Origin: Cheilinus undulatus
Lineage: Eukaryota; Chordata; Actinopteri; Labriformes; Labridae
Length of the DNA stretch: 64,000 nt
Direction of reading: 5' to 3'
Assembly: GCF_018320785.1 (NCBI RefSeq)
Contig: NC_054879.1
Location: 43,142,698-43,206,697 of the forward strand
Positions within the stretch are counted from its first letter, which is position 1. Each line of letters starts with the position of its first letter. Of this stretch, positions 1 to 12,994 are shown piece after piece. Both the position numbers and the translations under genes were made by a program. The notes beneath the pieces were generated by a model. That model made no database searches, was not told the DNA's origin, and saw only the letters and a program-made list of their open reading frames with translations.

Positions 1-2238
1 ACTCAGATTTATCCATCAGCCCTAATCAATAGCTCTGAAATGTCCTAAAGGTCAGAAAAACAAAATACAGATCCATTTCTTACCAAAAGAGACAGCATTG
101 ATCGATTTGCAAGTCAATACAATCAATGCTGCCAGTGTTTAGCGCAGCTTAAGGTGGTATTGCTGAAGTTTGTAGATAGCTTTTTTGCTACTGTTGTCGA
201 AGTAGGGCCTTTCATCTTATTTGCTGATTTGATCCTTTACCTAAAGTTTGTACAAACTTTTACAAATCAGATTTAAAGACCTTTTAAGGCCTAAACTGAG
301 GAAACTAATATCTCTTTTTGCACAGCAAATGGTAAAAGATGAAAGGCATGCAAGACGAGTTGGTGTGCAGGACTAGGGCTCGCATAGAACCAGACATTTT
401 TGGTCATAAGAACCCCAAATTGGTGGTTTTTGGCACATTTAATGCCTTTATTCCATCACTATTCTGTATAGTGATATTTATCATTACACAGAGACAGGCA
501 GATAGGCTAGGTACAGGCTGCACTGCTGTAAATGATGTTAATTGTAACATGGACAAGCATAGACATCAAAAAAATGTATATAGAAAAAGAAGACTTTTCA
601 AGGATCTGCAGAAACCCTGTTTACGTGAGCCAGCAAGTTTTTTTTTTTTAATTTTGAATCATTGCTATGCTTTATTCTAACAGTTAAATGTGTCTTTCAG
701 TTAATGACTTTATCTGACGGCTACCCCTCGAAGCAGTTTCGGACATTGAAAATAACATAGAAAAAGTCATTTTTACGCTGATGATCATTTTTGCTTCTGA
801 AAAAACATTTATGTCAATAATAGTCTGATTCATACCCAGCTAAAAACGCTTCACGGGAGCTTTAAATAACATTCTAGTTGAAACTAGGGTGAAATTTTTC
901 TAACTCACATGCACAAAAATGTCTGAGAAACACCAGTGTTTTCTGTTTTCTGTGAGAAATCCAACATTTGGGGTGTTTCTGGCTAATTTAAAATTTGAAA
1001 AAGAAGATTTTTTCCCCCAATGAGAGTCTTATATTAACATGGCAGCTGCATAAACTCCATCTCTGCCTCCCCTCCTGCCTCTCTCTCTCCCTCTTCTCTC
1101 ACCAGCTGCACCGCACCCCAAGCGTCCGAATGCACTCAGAGACAAACCCTCTTCAGAGAGCAGCCTGAACTCTGCTGCTCTCTACCTCTACACCAGCTGC
1201 ACTCAAACCCTTAACAAGGTGAACACTCAGGGGTCAATACTCAACACTAAGCAGTGGCACACACTAAGCCAGCAGCCATCACATTTCTGTTTGAATATCT
1301 GCTTCAAACTATGTTCCCCAAAAAGTCTAATGGCTCTCTTTGGGTTAAAAAACACTCAAGTGGTTGCCTTTTGGGTTGCCACGATACCAGATTTTTAAAC
1401 TTCAAATATGACACTAGGAAAAAAATCAAATGACATTAATGCTGGTTTTGATATAATGGAAACAAAAATATACATCCTAGGGACTGAATATTGTATCATT
1501 ATTATTTGTTTTTGATCACTAATGCAGTAAAACTCCTGCACATGTACAAATACGCTGGCAATGTTTGAGTTACAAAGGTTCATCAAAGTAACATGAAATA
1601 TATTGTTTTAAAAAGTACTAGGATAAAGCTGTTTCCAATTTTTAATACCTTTCAACAGCCCTCAAATTCCCTGTGGTATATGCTATTAATTTACCGCTGT
1701 GTCATTAAAATCCATATTGTACAAGAAGCCTCTCTGACCAAGCATTTGTTTCTAGTTTCTAGTTGAAGCATTTTTTTTCCCATTTCTCTGGTAAAATAAA
1801 TCACAACAAGACAGAGAATCAAAGGAAGTTTATTTCCTTTTTCTCCACTTCTGTGGAATCAATATGTGCAATACTGAAGTGTGCAGTTTAATCTGTGATT
1901 TAGCCTCTGTGTGCCATAACAAAATGCAAGAAATCTCAAGTGCAACAGTAGAAGACGTAAAACTATTTCTAATGATTGCAGGTAACATCTTGTGTACAAT
2001 AACAACTTAGAAAAAAATCCCAGGACTTAAAAATATTTAAAGCAGTGTTATTCATTTTATATTTCTTTATTTTAATATCTTTTTTCATATTTATAAGTGT
2101 GTCTTTGTGTACAGTATTCATTCCTTGTGTGTTTTGGTAATATAGCTTTATTTATATCATACGTCTTCTTGTTTATAATGTTTTATTTGATATTTTTATA
2201 TTTTTAAACTTCTGTTTTTTGTACAGCTGACTCAAGAA

Positions 2239-2807
2239 TAGGGCTAAATGATTCGCAAAAATAATCAAATTGTGATTTTCTTTCCCAATATTGCGATGTA
2301 ACATGCAATTATTATTAGGTTCCTCATGTTATGGAGATTTTAAAAGTATATCTAATTGCAACTGATTTTGCTTACTGCAAATTTGATATCAATTGCTTTA
2401 TTGAACAGGTATCATTAATTTAAGTAATTCTCATTTTGATTGAGAAAAATATGCATTAAAAACGAAAAGGAGTTTTTTGTACACCATCCAAAAAAAAGCG
2501 ACAACAGTCATTCACGATTCATGACACAACCCACAAAAATACATTAAAAAACTGACATTAAAATGTTAAAATAAACAATGATGATTCAAACCAAGTCATG
2601 AAAAAGTGCTCTGGACGACATCCATTCTAAAATAATACTCCAAAATGTTTGCAAATGTGCGCAAAAGTTCTGCTCCCGCAAAAAAATGAATGCATTAAAC
2701 TGGTATTTTGACATATTTCAAGTTAAAGAAATGTTGCACCTTCTGCGATTTGTAAATTGCACTAGGCCATATTTCAATTTAATCTAATTTGCGATTTCCC
2801 AGCCCTA
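2239..2807. mobile_element. Non-autonomous hAT-like element with 8-bp target duplication
   Basis: The ends are inverted repeats beginning TAGGGCT and ending AGCCCTA. The flanks are CTCAAGAA (2231-2238) and CTCGAGAA (2808-2815), an 8-bp duplication with one mismatch. There is no transposase, so this is a MITE of 569 bases. Confidence 0.8.
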
Positions 2808-2834
2808 CTCGAGAACCAATGCACAAAAATTCTA

Positions 2835-2896
2835 ATGTACCTGTACTGTCCTGTACCTGCGCAAATGGCAATAAACATCTATTCTATTCTATTCTA
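2835..2896 (+). repeat. Repeat 3' tail with (ATTCT)n
   Basis: CAAATGGCAATAAACATCT runs into about four ATTCT units. This is typical of a retroposon tail. Confidence 0.5.
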
Positions 2897-3306
2897 TGTA
2901 AAATGGCAAGCATATCATTTTCTTTCCTTCCACCCAGCACCTTTGGTTTATGATAAAATAAACTTCTATTTATTTCTTATTACTGATATCCCCCAGAAAG
3001 AAGGACTTAAAGTGTTTTTAAACTTTTAAAGTGTTTTAAAACCATGTTTTGTTGTAGGTCGCATTACAACTAGCAGTGATCGTCACATTACAGTTTGACT
3101 TAAGGGTGGCATGGAACTATTTAACATACAAGTGTAGCCAAATAGTGAGTCCTTTTGTTGACAGGCTTGTTGTTTGACTTATTAGGCCTACAGGGTTTAC
3201 AAGGAGTTCTGTCATCGTTAACGGTGATCTTCAAACACATGAAGTGCTGCTGGAAACGGACACACTCTGTGGCTTTTATTTTCTCTACATGATGGTAATT
3301 AAGAGC

Positions 3307-5070
3307 AGGGATGTACAATATTATCGTTGTGATATCAGTATCGCAGATACTAGCTTAAAAAGGGAATTATCACCCGAGTGCTGGAGGGATATCATGTCCT
3401 GTTTGGATCTCAAAGAGATTTACGACTTGATCACTCATGGCAACACAAAATTTGAAAGAGTATGGCAACCTTTTCTGGATCCCTTTTAAAGTCTCCCATC
3501 AATTTAGTAGTAGCACTCTCTTTTTTATTGCTTATCTCTGCTTATACATTGAATTTTTGTGTAAACATTTCATCATTACATACATTTCCTGATTTGAAGT
3601 ACTTTTTCTGGCACTTTTCTGCTTAGTGCATTCTTTATCCGTATCATATTTAATTTCAGAGATGATCTCTTGTTTTTTCCTTTGATGTCACGATGGGTAA
3701 CCTGACTTCCAGTATTGTTTGATATACTGTGTGGTTCAGTCTCCAGGACTTTTTATTGAGTAGAGTAGTCTTGGTTTATAACCAGTGATGGTGTCTGTAG
3801 AGGGTCAGGGGAAAGGGTGGGGACCTTCATATGTTCTCTCTTTACATACTGAAGGTTTTGTGAATTCTTATTGTTATAAAAACTAATAAAACCATTAATG
3901 AGTAAAAGAAGGGAATTATCGGTACTGGTGGAAATGAACATTTCTGCAGATTAGGGATGCACGATAATTATCGGTACAGATAAATTATAGGCCGATATTG
4001 CATATATTTTACATATTTTTATTATTCCAATAATAAAATATTAACCAATAAAATCTGCTGATATTAAAGGCGTTTGTTTTCTTTCTCACGAGACTACACA
4101 TTCCGAAACAGCAGGCGGCGCCGTAGTACACGACCCGCTGGTTAAGCACCAGAGAAGAAGAGGAAGCAGTCCCTGTGCTAAAATACTAACAACACAGTGG
4201 CGTTGTTCAGTTTTTACGGGGAGGATAACACGACCGTGTGTGTAGAATTTGCCCTGCAAAGGTCCCAAAGAGAAGGAAGAAGTCCTCGATGGATCTTATA
4301 AGTCACCTAAGAGTCATCATCCTAACGACTGCCTGCTCTGTTTGACGTGGTTTCATTCAGTCTGATCGACATTAGGAACAGAAGTTTAGCCACAGACCAC
4401 GGTGGACTTTAAATTCTTAACCTATCTCTGATATGACTTATGTCAGTGCATATTTTTAATCTGTATGTAAAACATCAGCAGCTTGCTTTAATTCTGGCTT
4501 AAGCAGCAAAAAAACAAAAAAACAGACCCCCAAATATCTTCATTTGTTAAGCATAACAGCCTGTTATCATTATGTCAGTTGTTTGTGTATGTTGTACTCG
4601 GTTCACAAATGTTTAACTAACAAAGTTAACTATAAAAACTCAAAGTCAGAATAGTTCTTTGTTTTTTTTTTAAAACACAAGTGATATTAGTTAAAGTTAG
4701 TTATAAATATCTTTGCTCATTATATATTAACCCTACCCCCAGATGCGCATAAACACATCAAATAAATTACTTTTGTTAAATCAACAATTTAAAAAAAATA
4801 TATCGGTTATTATCGGCTATCGGCCATCAAGAGTAGGAAATTATCGGTTATCGGTATTGGTTCAAAAATAGTTATTGTGCATCACTACTGCAGATAATCA
4901 CAACTGATATTTTGGCTTTAAAAATCTGCCAATATCAGCTGTAATATTGGCCATAAAAACAAATAAGGGGAGTTTTTGGCATTTTGTTTTAAGGACTGAA
5001 GTTTCAGGTCTGTCTTTGTAATACTGGCATATGTGATATATCGGCAAAAATCCAATATGGGGCATCCTTT
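3307..5070. mobile_element. Probable older hAT-like element interrupted by the 3952-4887 element
   Basis: The left end AGGGATGTACAATATTATCG is loosely inverted at 5050-5070 (reverse strand AGGATGCCCCATATTGGAT). The interior on both sides of the inner element is rich in ATATCAG and TATCGG motifs. I could not find a clear target duplication, so the outer boundaries are tentative. Confidence 0.45.
3952..4887. mobile_element. Non-autonomous hAT-like element with perfect 8-bp target duplication
   Basis: The left end is TAGGGATGCACGATAATTAT and the right end reads TAGTGATGCACAATAACTA on the reverse strand. Both flanks are CTGCAGAT (3944-3951 and 4888-4895). The element is 936 bases with no coding capacity. 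Confidence 0.88.
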
Positions 5071-6876
5071 GTGGCTGTTGTTAAAGACCCCAGTATGTGG
5101 CATTATCTTCTTCTTCTTACTATTATTGTTATTATTATACATAAAAATAGTGGACATTTAAAATGTAGTTGCCAGGGAAGCCATCCTATGATAGGGTTTT
5201 TAATACAAGATAATCCTCAGCAACACAAAATCCTGGTGAGTTTACAATCAAACCACTGCTACCAGTGGCACCAGTTGATCGCTACATTGTCCAGTGAGGG
5301 AGCTCCTGCTGTTTCTGGATAGGGCAGATGTCCCAGAGTTCAGTCATTTGACCTCAAAAGAGGCCCTGCTAATTCCTGTCTGTGCTGAAAGCTCCAGCAA
5401 ATATTCAAAGCCAACCGCGGCCTTTTGTGCAGCATCAGAGAAACTGCTACAAGCACAAGCTTTTCACTCAGCTGTCCATAATATGTGGTCAAACTACAGC
5501 CTGATGAAATGTGAATTCTTGGAGATGGGATTAAAAAAGGCAGACATTTTACATAGCAAGCAAACCTACTATTCAAAGAAGATTGATCTGAAAATCATTG
5601 GCTGAGAAAAGTTCAACCTCAACCTGTTGAGGGTGATTTTACAGATGTTCAATCCAAAGCGTTTTGATTGTGAATGACTTGAGCAGCAATTCCACCCCTG
5701 TGAAAAATATGTACAAGACTTCCAGCCGTGTCACATTACTCCTCCCGCTGATTCAATCACATAAACCTCTAAAATCAATACCTCATGTTAGACCGCACGT
5801 ACAGAGCCTTTTAAAATCCTCCTCTTCCGACAGGGAGGAGAGGGATTAGTATACCGGCGCAGGGGGCCACGGTGGGCTGAGATTAGGTCTAACAAAACAG
5901 GAGATCCTTTACAGGAATAATGTCACCACCCAGAGAGGCTCAGAGTTACTTTAGTAAAGACACAGTATTAAAGTACCAAAACAGAGAAAGGAAACTTCTC
6001 TGCTGGCCTTCCTGTTATCTGTCATCATTATCAAGATTTATTTAAACCTGTTCTTCTCTGTTACCGTAAAAAAGTAGCTGCAGCCATAACAAATGACTGT
6101 TTGTAGGATACTTTTTTAAAACAAGACATTATTTGATTTTCACCAACTTTAAAAATAAAATCTATTGCATCCTTTCAGCCTTATTTTTGCTCTTCTGAGA
6201 CTGTGAAAAGTAAAGTAACAACTCTGATTCCAATATTTAATCTTCATATAACCACCATGCTACCATGTTATGCTTACAGGCCACCTGTTGATTGGTTCGC
6301 ATTTTTTTTACAGTTTCATAATGTCGCCTCAGTGGCCGCCTGAAAAGAAATGCGAACAAAAAAAATCAATGTAATTCAATATCTACTCTTACTGATATAA
6401 ATTAGGTTGATAAAATATTAGAAAATGCTCTTCATATAATGCAAACAACTTTAGAGAGCCAAAAGTGAGGAGGTACAACCTCTAATACAATCATAGAGAA
6501 ATTAACACCTCTTAAACAAATGCTGGACTTAATAGCTGTCACTATGACATGTTTAAAGAAAATAATTATGTCAAAATACCAGTTAAATTTCCTCTGTGAC
6601 TCCTCTTTCCCTCCCACTTGGGCACCCGTAGTTTACACCATTGCTTTTTAGCAGAGAAGGCTCTGCCAGGTAAAACTGTATAGCAATTTTGAGAGTAAAT
6701 GGTTAAACATATGACGAGAGTGCTCCTGACTAAAAGACCAGATTCAACGTGACTTTTGCCATTTATACGATAAGAAAAAAATCTGATCTGAATGGATAAA
6801 ATCAGATTCAGGTCACTTATCTGCAGTGTAAACGTAGCCTTAGATCGTGAAACCATACTCACATTGAGCTACTTAA

Positions 6877-7594
6877 AGACCCTGTAAAGTGAAATCCAAA
6901 GATTTTGTCTAAACACTCTAGATATGCTGGAATATGGTTTATGCAAACATGTGAAAACACTGAGATCTACATGTGACTGAATTCTGGTTTTTGGACTGTT
7001 GGAAAGTTTTTCACCTCTTTCCTGGCTGGGTTTAATGTGGGAGGGGCCAACATGTGGACTGATAACATCATGAGCCCACATTAGGGAATGACCCCGCCCC
7101 TCTAACACTACAATATAAAATCACTGAGCAGTTAATCTCAGTACAGTCTGTAGTTAGCTGATGTCTCTGCCTTTATTGAAAGTTAACAGTCAGCTAAATG
7201 CTGTTTTTTGTTCATTGTGAAGTATATCTGCCAAATCTATCAGCCACAGTGGTCTATGGATCATTCAAAGCATCAAAACAGAGATTTGAGCCAGAAAATG
7301 GACTTTGTCTCTTCTCTGGCGGAGCCAGATCTCATCATAAGTTCAACATTCAGATTGTAACATTTTTTAAATCTGAGAGGATCGTATTTCTCCTGAGTGG
7401 CTTCAGCTTATTAAACAGACACACCAACACCAACCTGGAGCAGATTTTACTTGCTCGCTTTTCATGATTTTGAAGCTTAATTACATAAACTTAAAGATGT
7501 TTCAGTTGACTGAAATTTGATTTAGGGGTTTATAACAGAGTGACCTGTCATACAACAAACCTAAATACAGATTCATTTACACTGTACCAGGTCT
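6877..7594. mobile_element. TTAA-flanked TIR element, copy A
   Basis: The left end AGACCCTGTAAAGTGAAA and a degenerate right end (TTTACACTGTACCAGGTCT) are flanked by TTAA at 6873-6876 and 7595-7598. It is the same sequence as copies B (26414-27138, reversed), C (33232-34705) and D (21825-22025). There is no transposase. A TTAA target would fit piggyBac- or Kolobok-type elements, but TTAA could instead be the end of the repeat. Confidence 0.75.
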
Positions 7595-8556
7595 TTAATC
7601 TGTATTCACACTGTAAGCCTCAATGCTCATTTCTGATTTTTTTTTTTTGGCCTGGATCAGATCTTTTTGTTTGTCTCTTCACATGTGGCCTGTATCAGAC
7701 ACTAAACACAATCAAGACCTGCCCCACATGAGCAAAACAGTAGATATCACACAAAGCAGTGTAGAGACTTTTAAAAATAGGCAGAATGGATGATCTACAA
7801 CCTTTTTAGAAGAATAGAGAGGCATATTTCAAAGTAGCCTGTTAACACATGTTTGTATCCTTTATGTGTATTAGTTATACAATTAAGTGTCTTATACAGA
7901 TTTTTTTAAAAGCTTGAACTGCTGTTTGGTGTCTGAGCTGCAGCATCTTAACCTGTCTGACACACCGCATGAGAAAATAATTGATTTAAGGGAAATTAAA
8001 GGAGCTATTATACTCAGGTCTGTTGTGCAATCATGATTATGAGAGGTTGTAATCCTTTACCTGCACATTGCATTCAAAGTCTGATTTCTATTCTTCCAGT
8101 TGTTCTTTTTGCATGTTTCTACAGTGTGAGCACAGACTGCAACAAGTGCTAATCGCTGGATGATGTTTCTGAGCAGAGCCAGTCTGAGTCACTTTACAGC
8201 TGGGACACCGTCCCCTGGTTTGTAAATTTGACTTTAAATAGTCGTACATACTTTTCTACTGTAGTTTCTTTGCAATGCTGCAGAAAATCTGCAGATGTCG
8301 GTCATCAATCATCTTTAGGAAAATTATTAGTTTGCACATTACACACACAGCTCCTTTAGTTTAAAATGATTATACCTGGTTACGTGTTACAATAAATGTT
8401 TGGTTTTTTATTGACTGACCAAAGATTATTTCAAAATATTTTCAAAATCTACAAAAAAAACACAGTGAGCTGTGGTCCTGCAGTAAACCTACAAAAAGCA
8501 TTTTAAACACCACCAATACCAACTAAAGGGATAAGAAGAAATAAAAAAGGTCTTAC

Positions 8557-8677
8557 CTCCACACAGTCAAACATCTCAGTGACTTTTGAGGAGTATTTCA
8601 CTTTGAACAGGGTGCCCAGGTTTCCTGCAGTGTAGAAGAGCTGTATCTGGAGACCTTTGTATCCAAAAGCGACCTCA
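8557..8677 (-). CDS. hat1: hat1 coding exon 4
   Basis: The acceptor TTTTCTTCAG and donor GTAAGACC flank 121 bases encoding (D)EVAFGYKGLQIQLFYTAG, then NLGTLFKVKYSSKVTEMFDC and VE. The exon ends in phase 0. It is the leftmost hat1 exon I can identify. Confidence 0.94.
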
Positions 8678-11600
8678 CTGAAGAAAAAGTATTTGAAAAC
8701 AGGAAAATCAATTTTCTGGAGAGAGAAACACAAGCATGGCTAGAAACTGGCAAAATAGAGCAGCTGCTTTATGTACTGTGTAGAGATGAGAATGAACCTG
8801 TATCATGGGACAATAAAATAATTGTTCTTTTTGATTTAATTTATCAAACGTACACCTGGAGTGAATAATAAAAGCTTACAGTAGGCCTAGCCACTTATTT
8901 CACCATGTTGTATTGTTTCCTACACATCAACACGACTGGCATTTTATGGTAAAATAGATTTCATCGCTATGCAACTGTGTGATTGAGCTATACAAGCAAT
9001 TATGCTTGCTGAAATAATTAATGCCCCAATTACTGAGTTCTCTTTGAGCTGATTGCAGCAAGTGCAAAAATAACCAATCCTAGTTTTGACTAATTGAGAA
9101 AAGCAATTTGGAGCGAACAACATGCTAGTTAAGCCGACACACAGACACAGGTGTCAAGACCAACACTGTAGCATACAGACTCAAAGGCAAGAACCTAAAA
9201 GGCATCACATTTGTTTCATAATGAGACTCTTAACAGCTGCTTTGTTGTTAAAAACGACATAAGAGACAAATCTTTGTTAATTTTTTTTAAACGCTTTTTA
9301 GCTTTGTATATCAGAGACTTAACTTGCCACAAAATGATCACAGGCTTGGTATCGTCACAAACACAAACATTTAGGAATTTGGGATTTGAAAATAACATGA
9401 AGGGCTAAAATTATACTGGAAATACAGGTTACACACAGAAAATCTACAGCAGGGGTTTGCTCTGCCAATGAAATTTAAGGTGCAGCTGCTTTCAGGTAAA
9501 GCTCAATGAGCAAAGAAAAATAGAAACATATTTCTCGCTGTTGCATTACTGTATAAATCTCTTCTTTTCTAAGCCAGTCTACATTTGGTCTTTGTTTATC
9601 TTGACAGGCCATCATATTCATGTTTCAAGAACAGATCAGTGGTCTTTTTAATACTGAAAACACGCAAATGTCAGATGAAGTAGTTCAAGTCTTTTGAATA
9701 AAACACAAGAAGTCTCCTGTCTCAGCATTTGAGTGCAGTGATACTCAACGTGTGGCTCTTTTGGGATGACTTGTGGTTTTACTGTGTCTTAATCTGAAAT
9801 ATTATTCTCCCAGAAAACCTTAAAAACTAAAACTTTGACATGAGAAATCATCCATTGCAAGTCACTTTAATCAGTTCTTAATTTTTTTTGCCAATTTCAA
9901 TCAATTTATACTGCTTTTAGCATATTTTGCCACGTCTTTGGTCACTTTTTTGCTACTCTTATTTCATTTGTTCCACTTTCACCCTGTTTTTTTGCATTTT
10001 TTGCCCCCCTTTTGCCATTTTATGTACCACTTTTCACCCATTCAAACTCTCTTTTGCCATTAAAAATACCACTTTTTTCCTGTTTTGCCACTCTCTGCTC
10101 ATTTTTCCCACCTTTTTGCTGATTTTTTGCCTATATTATATTATGTTTCCTTAGTATTTGCCACGTTTTTGCTGCTCTTTGACCATTTTTGCCACCTGTA
10201 ACTCATTTTTTTGTCCCTTTCACCCATTTTTACCGCTTTCTCCACCTTGAATCTATTTCTATTGCCACTTTTCACCACTTAAGATTGTGGCTCTTGCAAA
10301 TGTATTTTTCAACAATTTGGCTCACTGGTTGAGTAACAGCACTGCTCTAGAGGTTAACTTGTGTCAGACTAAGCCTGACAAAGCACCAACACCAGACATT
10401 TAAGGACTTCAGGGTTACAACACATCTCAAACTCAAGTAAAATATTAAATCTACTTAGTCTGGTTAGACACATGCAAAAATAAAAGGTTGTGGTTTACAG
10501 GGAGTTTTATGGTAAATAGTTGAGCCAAAGCACTAAGCACAGGTTCAGTTCACCTGTGTTCCAGGTAAAATCTGTGCTACTCTTAGGCTTGCCTTACATT
10601 AAACACTTTTCAGATGGAAATTATTTTAAAAACATTGGAGAAAGACTGTCAGATCACTAGAGACCACACACCTGCCGACCTGCCAACTACCTTGTGTAAT
10701 CATGTGACTTCAGAAAAAAACAAACACAAATACGGACGTCTGTCGATACTGTCTTGCTGTCCCTCCACAACAGGCTGTCCTGGCATGAGTTACAGGTGCA
10801 GCAAAAATCATAAAAAAAAGGGAAAGACTCAGGATGAAATCCTGCTGAAATTAAGTTAAAGATGTGTTTATGGCTGTGAGTATGTATGATCTGACTGGTG
10901 ACGCTACCTTGTCTGCTCGTTCTCATTGGTTGTTGTGGGTGCTCCCTTGAAGGCACTCCAGCCTAGAATTGTAAATATCAAATTTGTTTGGGAGGCTGTT
11001 GCAGCTGAAGCCTGCTTATACAAAATATCTGCTAGTGAAGGTCTCTCTAATGGTGACAGTATATGGATAATAAATGAATAAATAATGGTCTCCAAGTATA
11101 CTTGGGTGGCTGTAAGTATATCTAGGTGGCACAAACAAGTATTGTTTATGCGTAGGAAACATTGAAATGAAATCAATTAAGTACTTGTAGTTTTTGTAGT
11201 CATCTTAGCAGGTGTTTTGTGCAAAGCTAAGCTGACCTTATTAGAAATCCAGTCCAGTCTTTATCTCATTCTTGGACAGAAAGCATACAAACTAAAACCA
11301 TACCTTTATGTTCAATAATAAGTTGGAACTCTGAGGCAGGCAACACTTCCAGGTAAATATAACTGAATGTTTCAGGCAGTGAAGCTGGTATGTACCAGAA
11401 ATGGTGTTTACAATAACTGTATAGCCCTAACAGGAAAATGCATATACTAAATGTGAACAGGATTTTGTAGTTACTTTGTTTTCCCCTACTTTACATGGGT
11501 AAAGATATATTTCATATGGCCAAAGACTCACAAGAGTGCATTTTGCAATGATGCACATGCATACAAAAATAACCAATGAATAATAATCTTTGTTAGTGCC

Positions 11601-12945
11601 TACAATAATACACAATGATCATATTTTATCAGACTGGTTATAGCAATATTGCAGGTAGCAGTTTGTGCTTATCTGCAGCCACTACTTTGAGACAACAGGA
11701 TATGAAATGCTGTTTCGTCCTCAGTATGTCATTGAGCAATGCAGATCAGCAACCAAAGCAATAAACCAAAAAGCTCCTTTTTGAGATAGGAACCTCTTCT
11801 GAAGTATAAAAAAGCTGGTGGTAAAACACTCACTCATCTCCAAACAGTTGGTGGCTGTATTCAGGGTGAAATGTGGTGCCCTCATCTTCAACATCTTCAG
11901 GGAAGCGAACTGAAATTTAAATTAAGGTTAGAGGTTAACCATTAAAACACAGATGGCGCACAAATGTACATCACATGTTCACACATTAGCAAGTCTAATA
12001 AACAAAAGCAAAAAAAAAAAATCGAAATGGCAAACATACCTAGCTTCAAGCATATTGCTTCATTTGTGTCACACTTGTATTCAGCCAGTTTCTTCTCCAT
12101 GGTGTTAACTCCTGAGAAAACAAACACATTTGCCTCAATCAAAACAGAGCTGTATATCTATGAGGAGTATTTTAATCAGATGCTCCAATTAAGAACGTAA
12201 ACAACTGTGCAGGTTGTATGCACACCAAATCATACCTTTGCAGTAATGATCACAGTTAAATATCAGCAATCTAGAGTGATCAATACATTTGCTAGCTGAA
12301 TATCATTAAGTAGATTTAGAAATCAAGACAAATGTAGAGGCGGATCAATGTAAATGTATGGTAGACAATGCATTATGATATTTACATGTTTGTGTGAACA
12401 CAGATAGACATAATCTGCCTATGTAACACGATAACAGTACTACTGGACTCCGAATAGCCTGCCGAAAAATCACAGACCGTTTATTTACCATCAGTGCTTT
12501 TCAGCAATGACGTTGTTCACACAGAGTGAGAGATCTGTCGAAAAGACAATTCAATAGGCATCGAGTTGGGGATGTTTCAGTCAGCTAAGGTACCATCAGC
12601 TGTAAGCCCTGTAATTTACGTCGTTTCCAGAGATAATCAACAAAGAGGACGCATTTAGCCAGAGATAACGCAAACACTCTAGTCACGCACTCATTTCGAC
12701 ACATTAGCGTTACATAAACACACAAACACATGAATGCTGACGGCCTGATAGCATGCTACTCGCGTTAGCAAACAGGCCCCTCACAGCTACCGTTAGCTTA
12801 GCTCGCAATATTTTCACCGGTCGTCAACGTAAATAAAACTTAAGCCGGTCTGCACACAGCTCAGTGGTATAAATGTGGACAGGTTAACACTGAAGCAAAG
12901 TCGAAAGAGCAGCACATATAATGCGTTCTGGCACTTACCCGCCAT
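8557..12945 (-). CDS. hat1: hat1, histone acetyltransferase type B catalytic subunit (5' part: coding exons 1-4, gene continues left of window)
   Basis: HAT1 acetylates newly made histone H4 (Lys5/Lys12) before chromatin assembly, usually in complex with RBBP7. Coding exons on the minus strand are 12939-12945, 12040-12111, 11834-11909 and 8557-8677. All junctions are GT-AG and in phase, giving 92 codons. The protein starts MAGVNTMEKKLAEYKC and continues with VRFPEDVEDEGTTFHPEYSH, FGDDEVAFGYKGLQIQL and SSKVTEMFDCVE. These match the N-terminal region of vertebrate HAT1 as I know it. The acetyl-CoA binding (GNAT) core lies in later exons, which I could not find in 1-8556, so they are probably outside the window. 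The N-terminus appears about ten residues shorter than human HAT1. The gene lies head to head with slc25a12, as in human. Identity is secure; the missing 3' exons are inference. Confidence 0.93.
8678..11833. other. hat1 intron 3
   Basis: It contains the array-filled TIR element at 9736-10344. The rest shows nothing I can name. Confidence 0.75.
9736..10344. mobile_element. TIR element filled with TTTTGCCAC-type array
   Basis: The left end CAGTGATACTCAACGTGTGG is mirrored by the right end, which on the reverse strand reads CAGTGCTGTTACTCAACCAG. From about 9895 to 10270 the interior is a loose tandem of T-rich units with the core TTTTTGCCACTTTT. A relative lies at 29823-30695. No target duplication was resolved. 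Confidence 0.65.
11834..11909 (-). CDS. hat1: hat1 coding exon 3
   Basis: The acceptor AAATTTCAG and donor GTGAGTG flank 76 bases. They encode VRFPEDVEDEGTTFHPEYSH followed by QLFGD. This corresponds to the human segment VRFPEDLEND...FFPEYTHQLFGD. Confidence 0.93.
12040..12111 (-). CDS. hat1: hat1 coding exon 2
   Basis: The acceptor is TTTTCTCAG and the donor is GTATGTT. The exon encodes GVNTMEKKLAEYKCDTNEAI and then CLKL. The EKKLAEYKC stretch is the diagnostic HAT1 match. Confidence 0.92.
12112..12938. other. hat1 intron 1
   Basis: This is unremarkable sequence. It becomes richer in CpG towards the first exon. Confidence 0.7.
12939..12945 (-). CDS. hat1: hat1 coding exon 1 (7 coding bases)
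   Basis: The exon holds ATGGCGG followed by a strong GTAAGTG donor. It joins exon 2 to give Met-Ala-Gly-Val. The start is chosen because it keeps the family's MAG opening. A second in-frame Met at codon 7 (MEKK...) in exon 2 is a possible alternative start. Confidence 0.85.
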
Positions 12946-12994
12946 TTCTGCACACTGTTGTGCGGAGCTATGTGTTGTCCCAAAAGACCCGCGG

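Larger units (their letters stand above)
1..8556. other. hat1 intron 4 (left part), no exon seen
   Basis: No further hat1 exon or other gene was recognised. The stretch is AT-rich intron with transposon remnants, listed separately. Bases 1-2230 and 5100-6870 show nothing I can name. Confidence 0.6.

Noticed and set aside
1..8556. Further hat1 exons, such as those for the acetyl-CoA-binding core
   Set aside because: I looked on the minus strand for segments resembling IIPPGFCTN, WFIETASFIDVDD and QGQGHGAQLL and found none. The exons are most likely left of the window, although a short exon could have been missed by eye.
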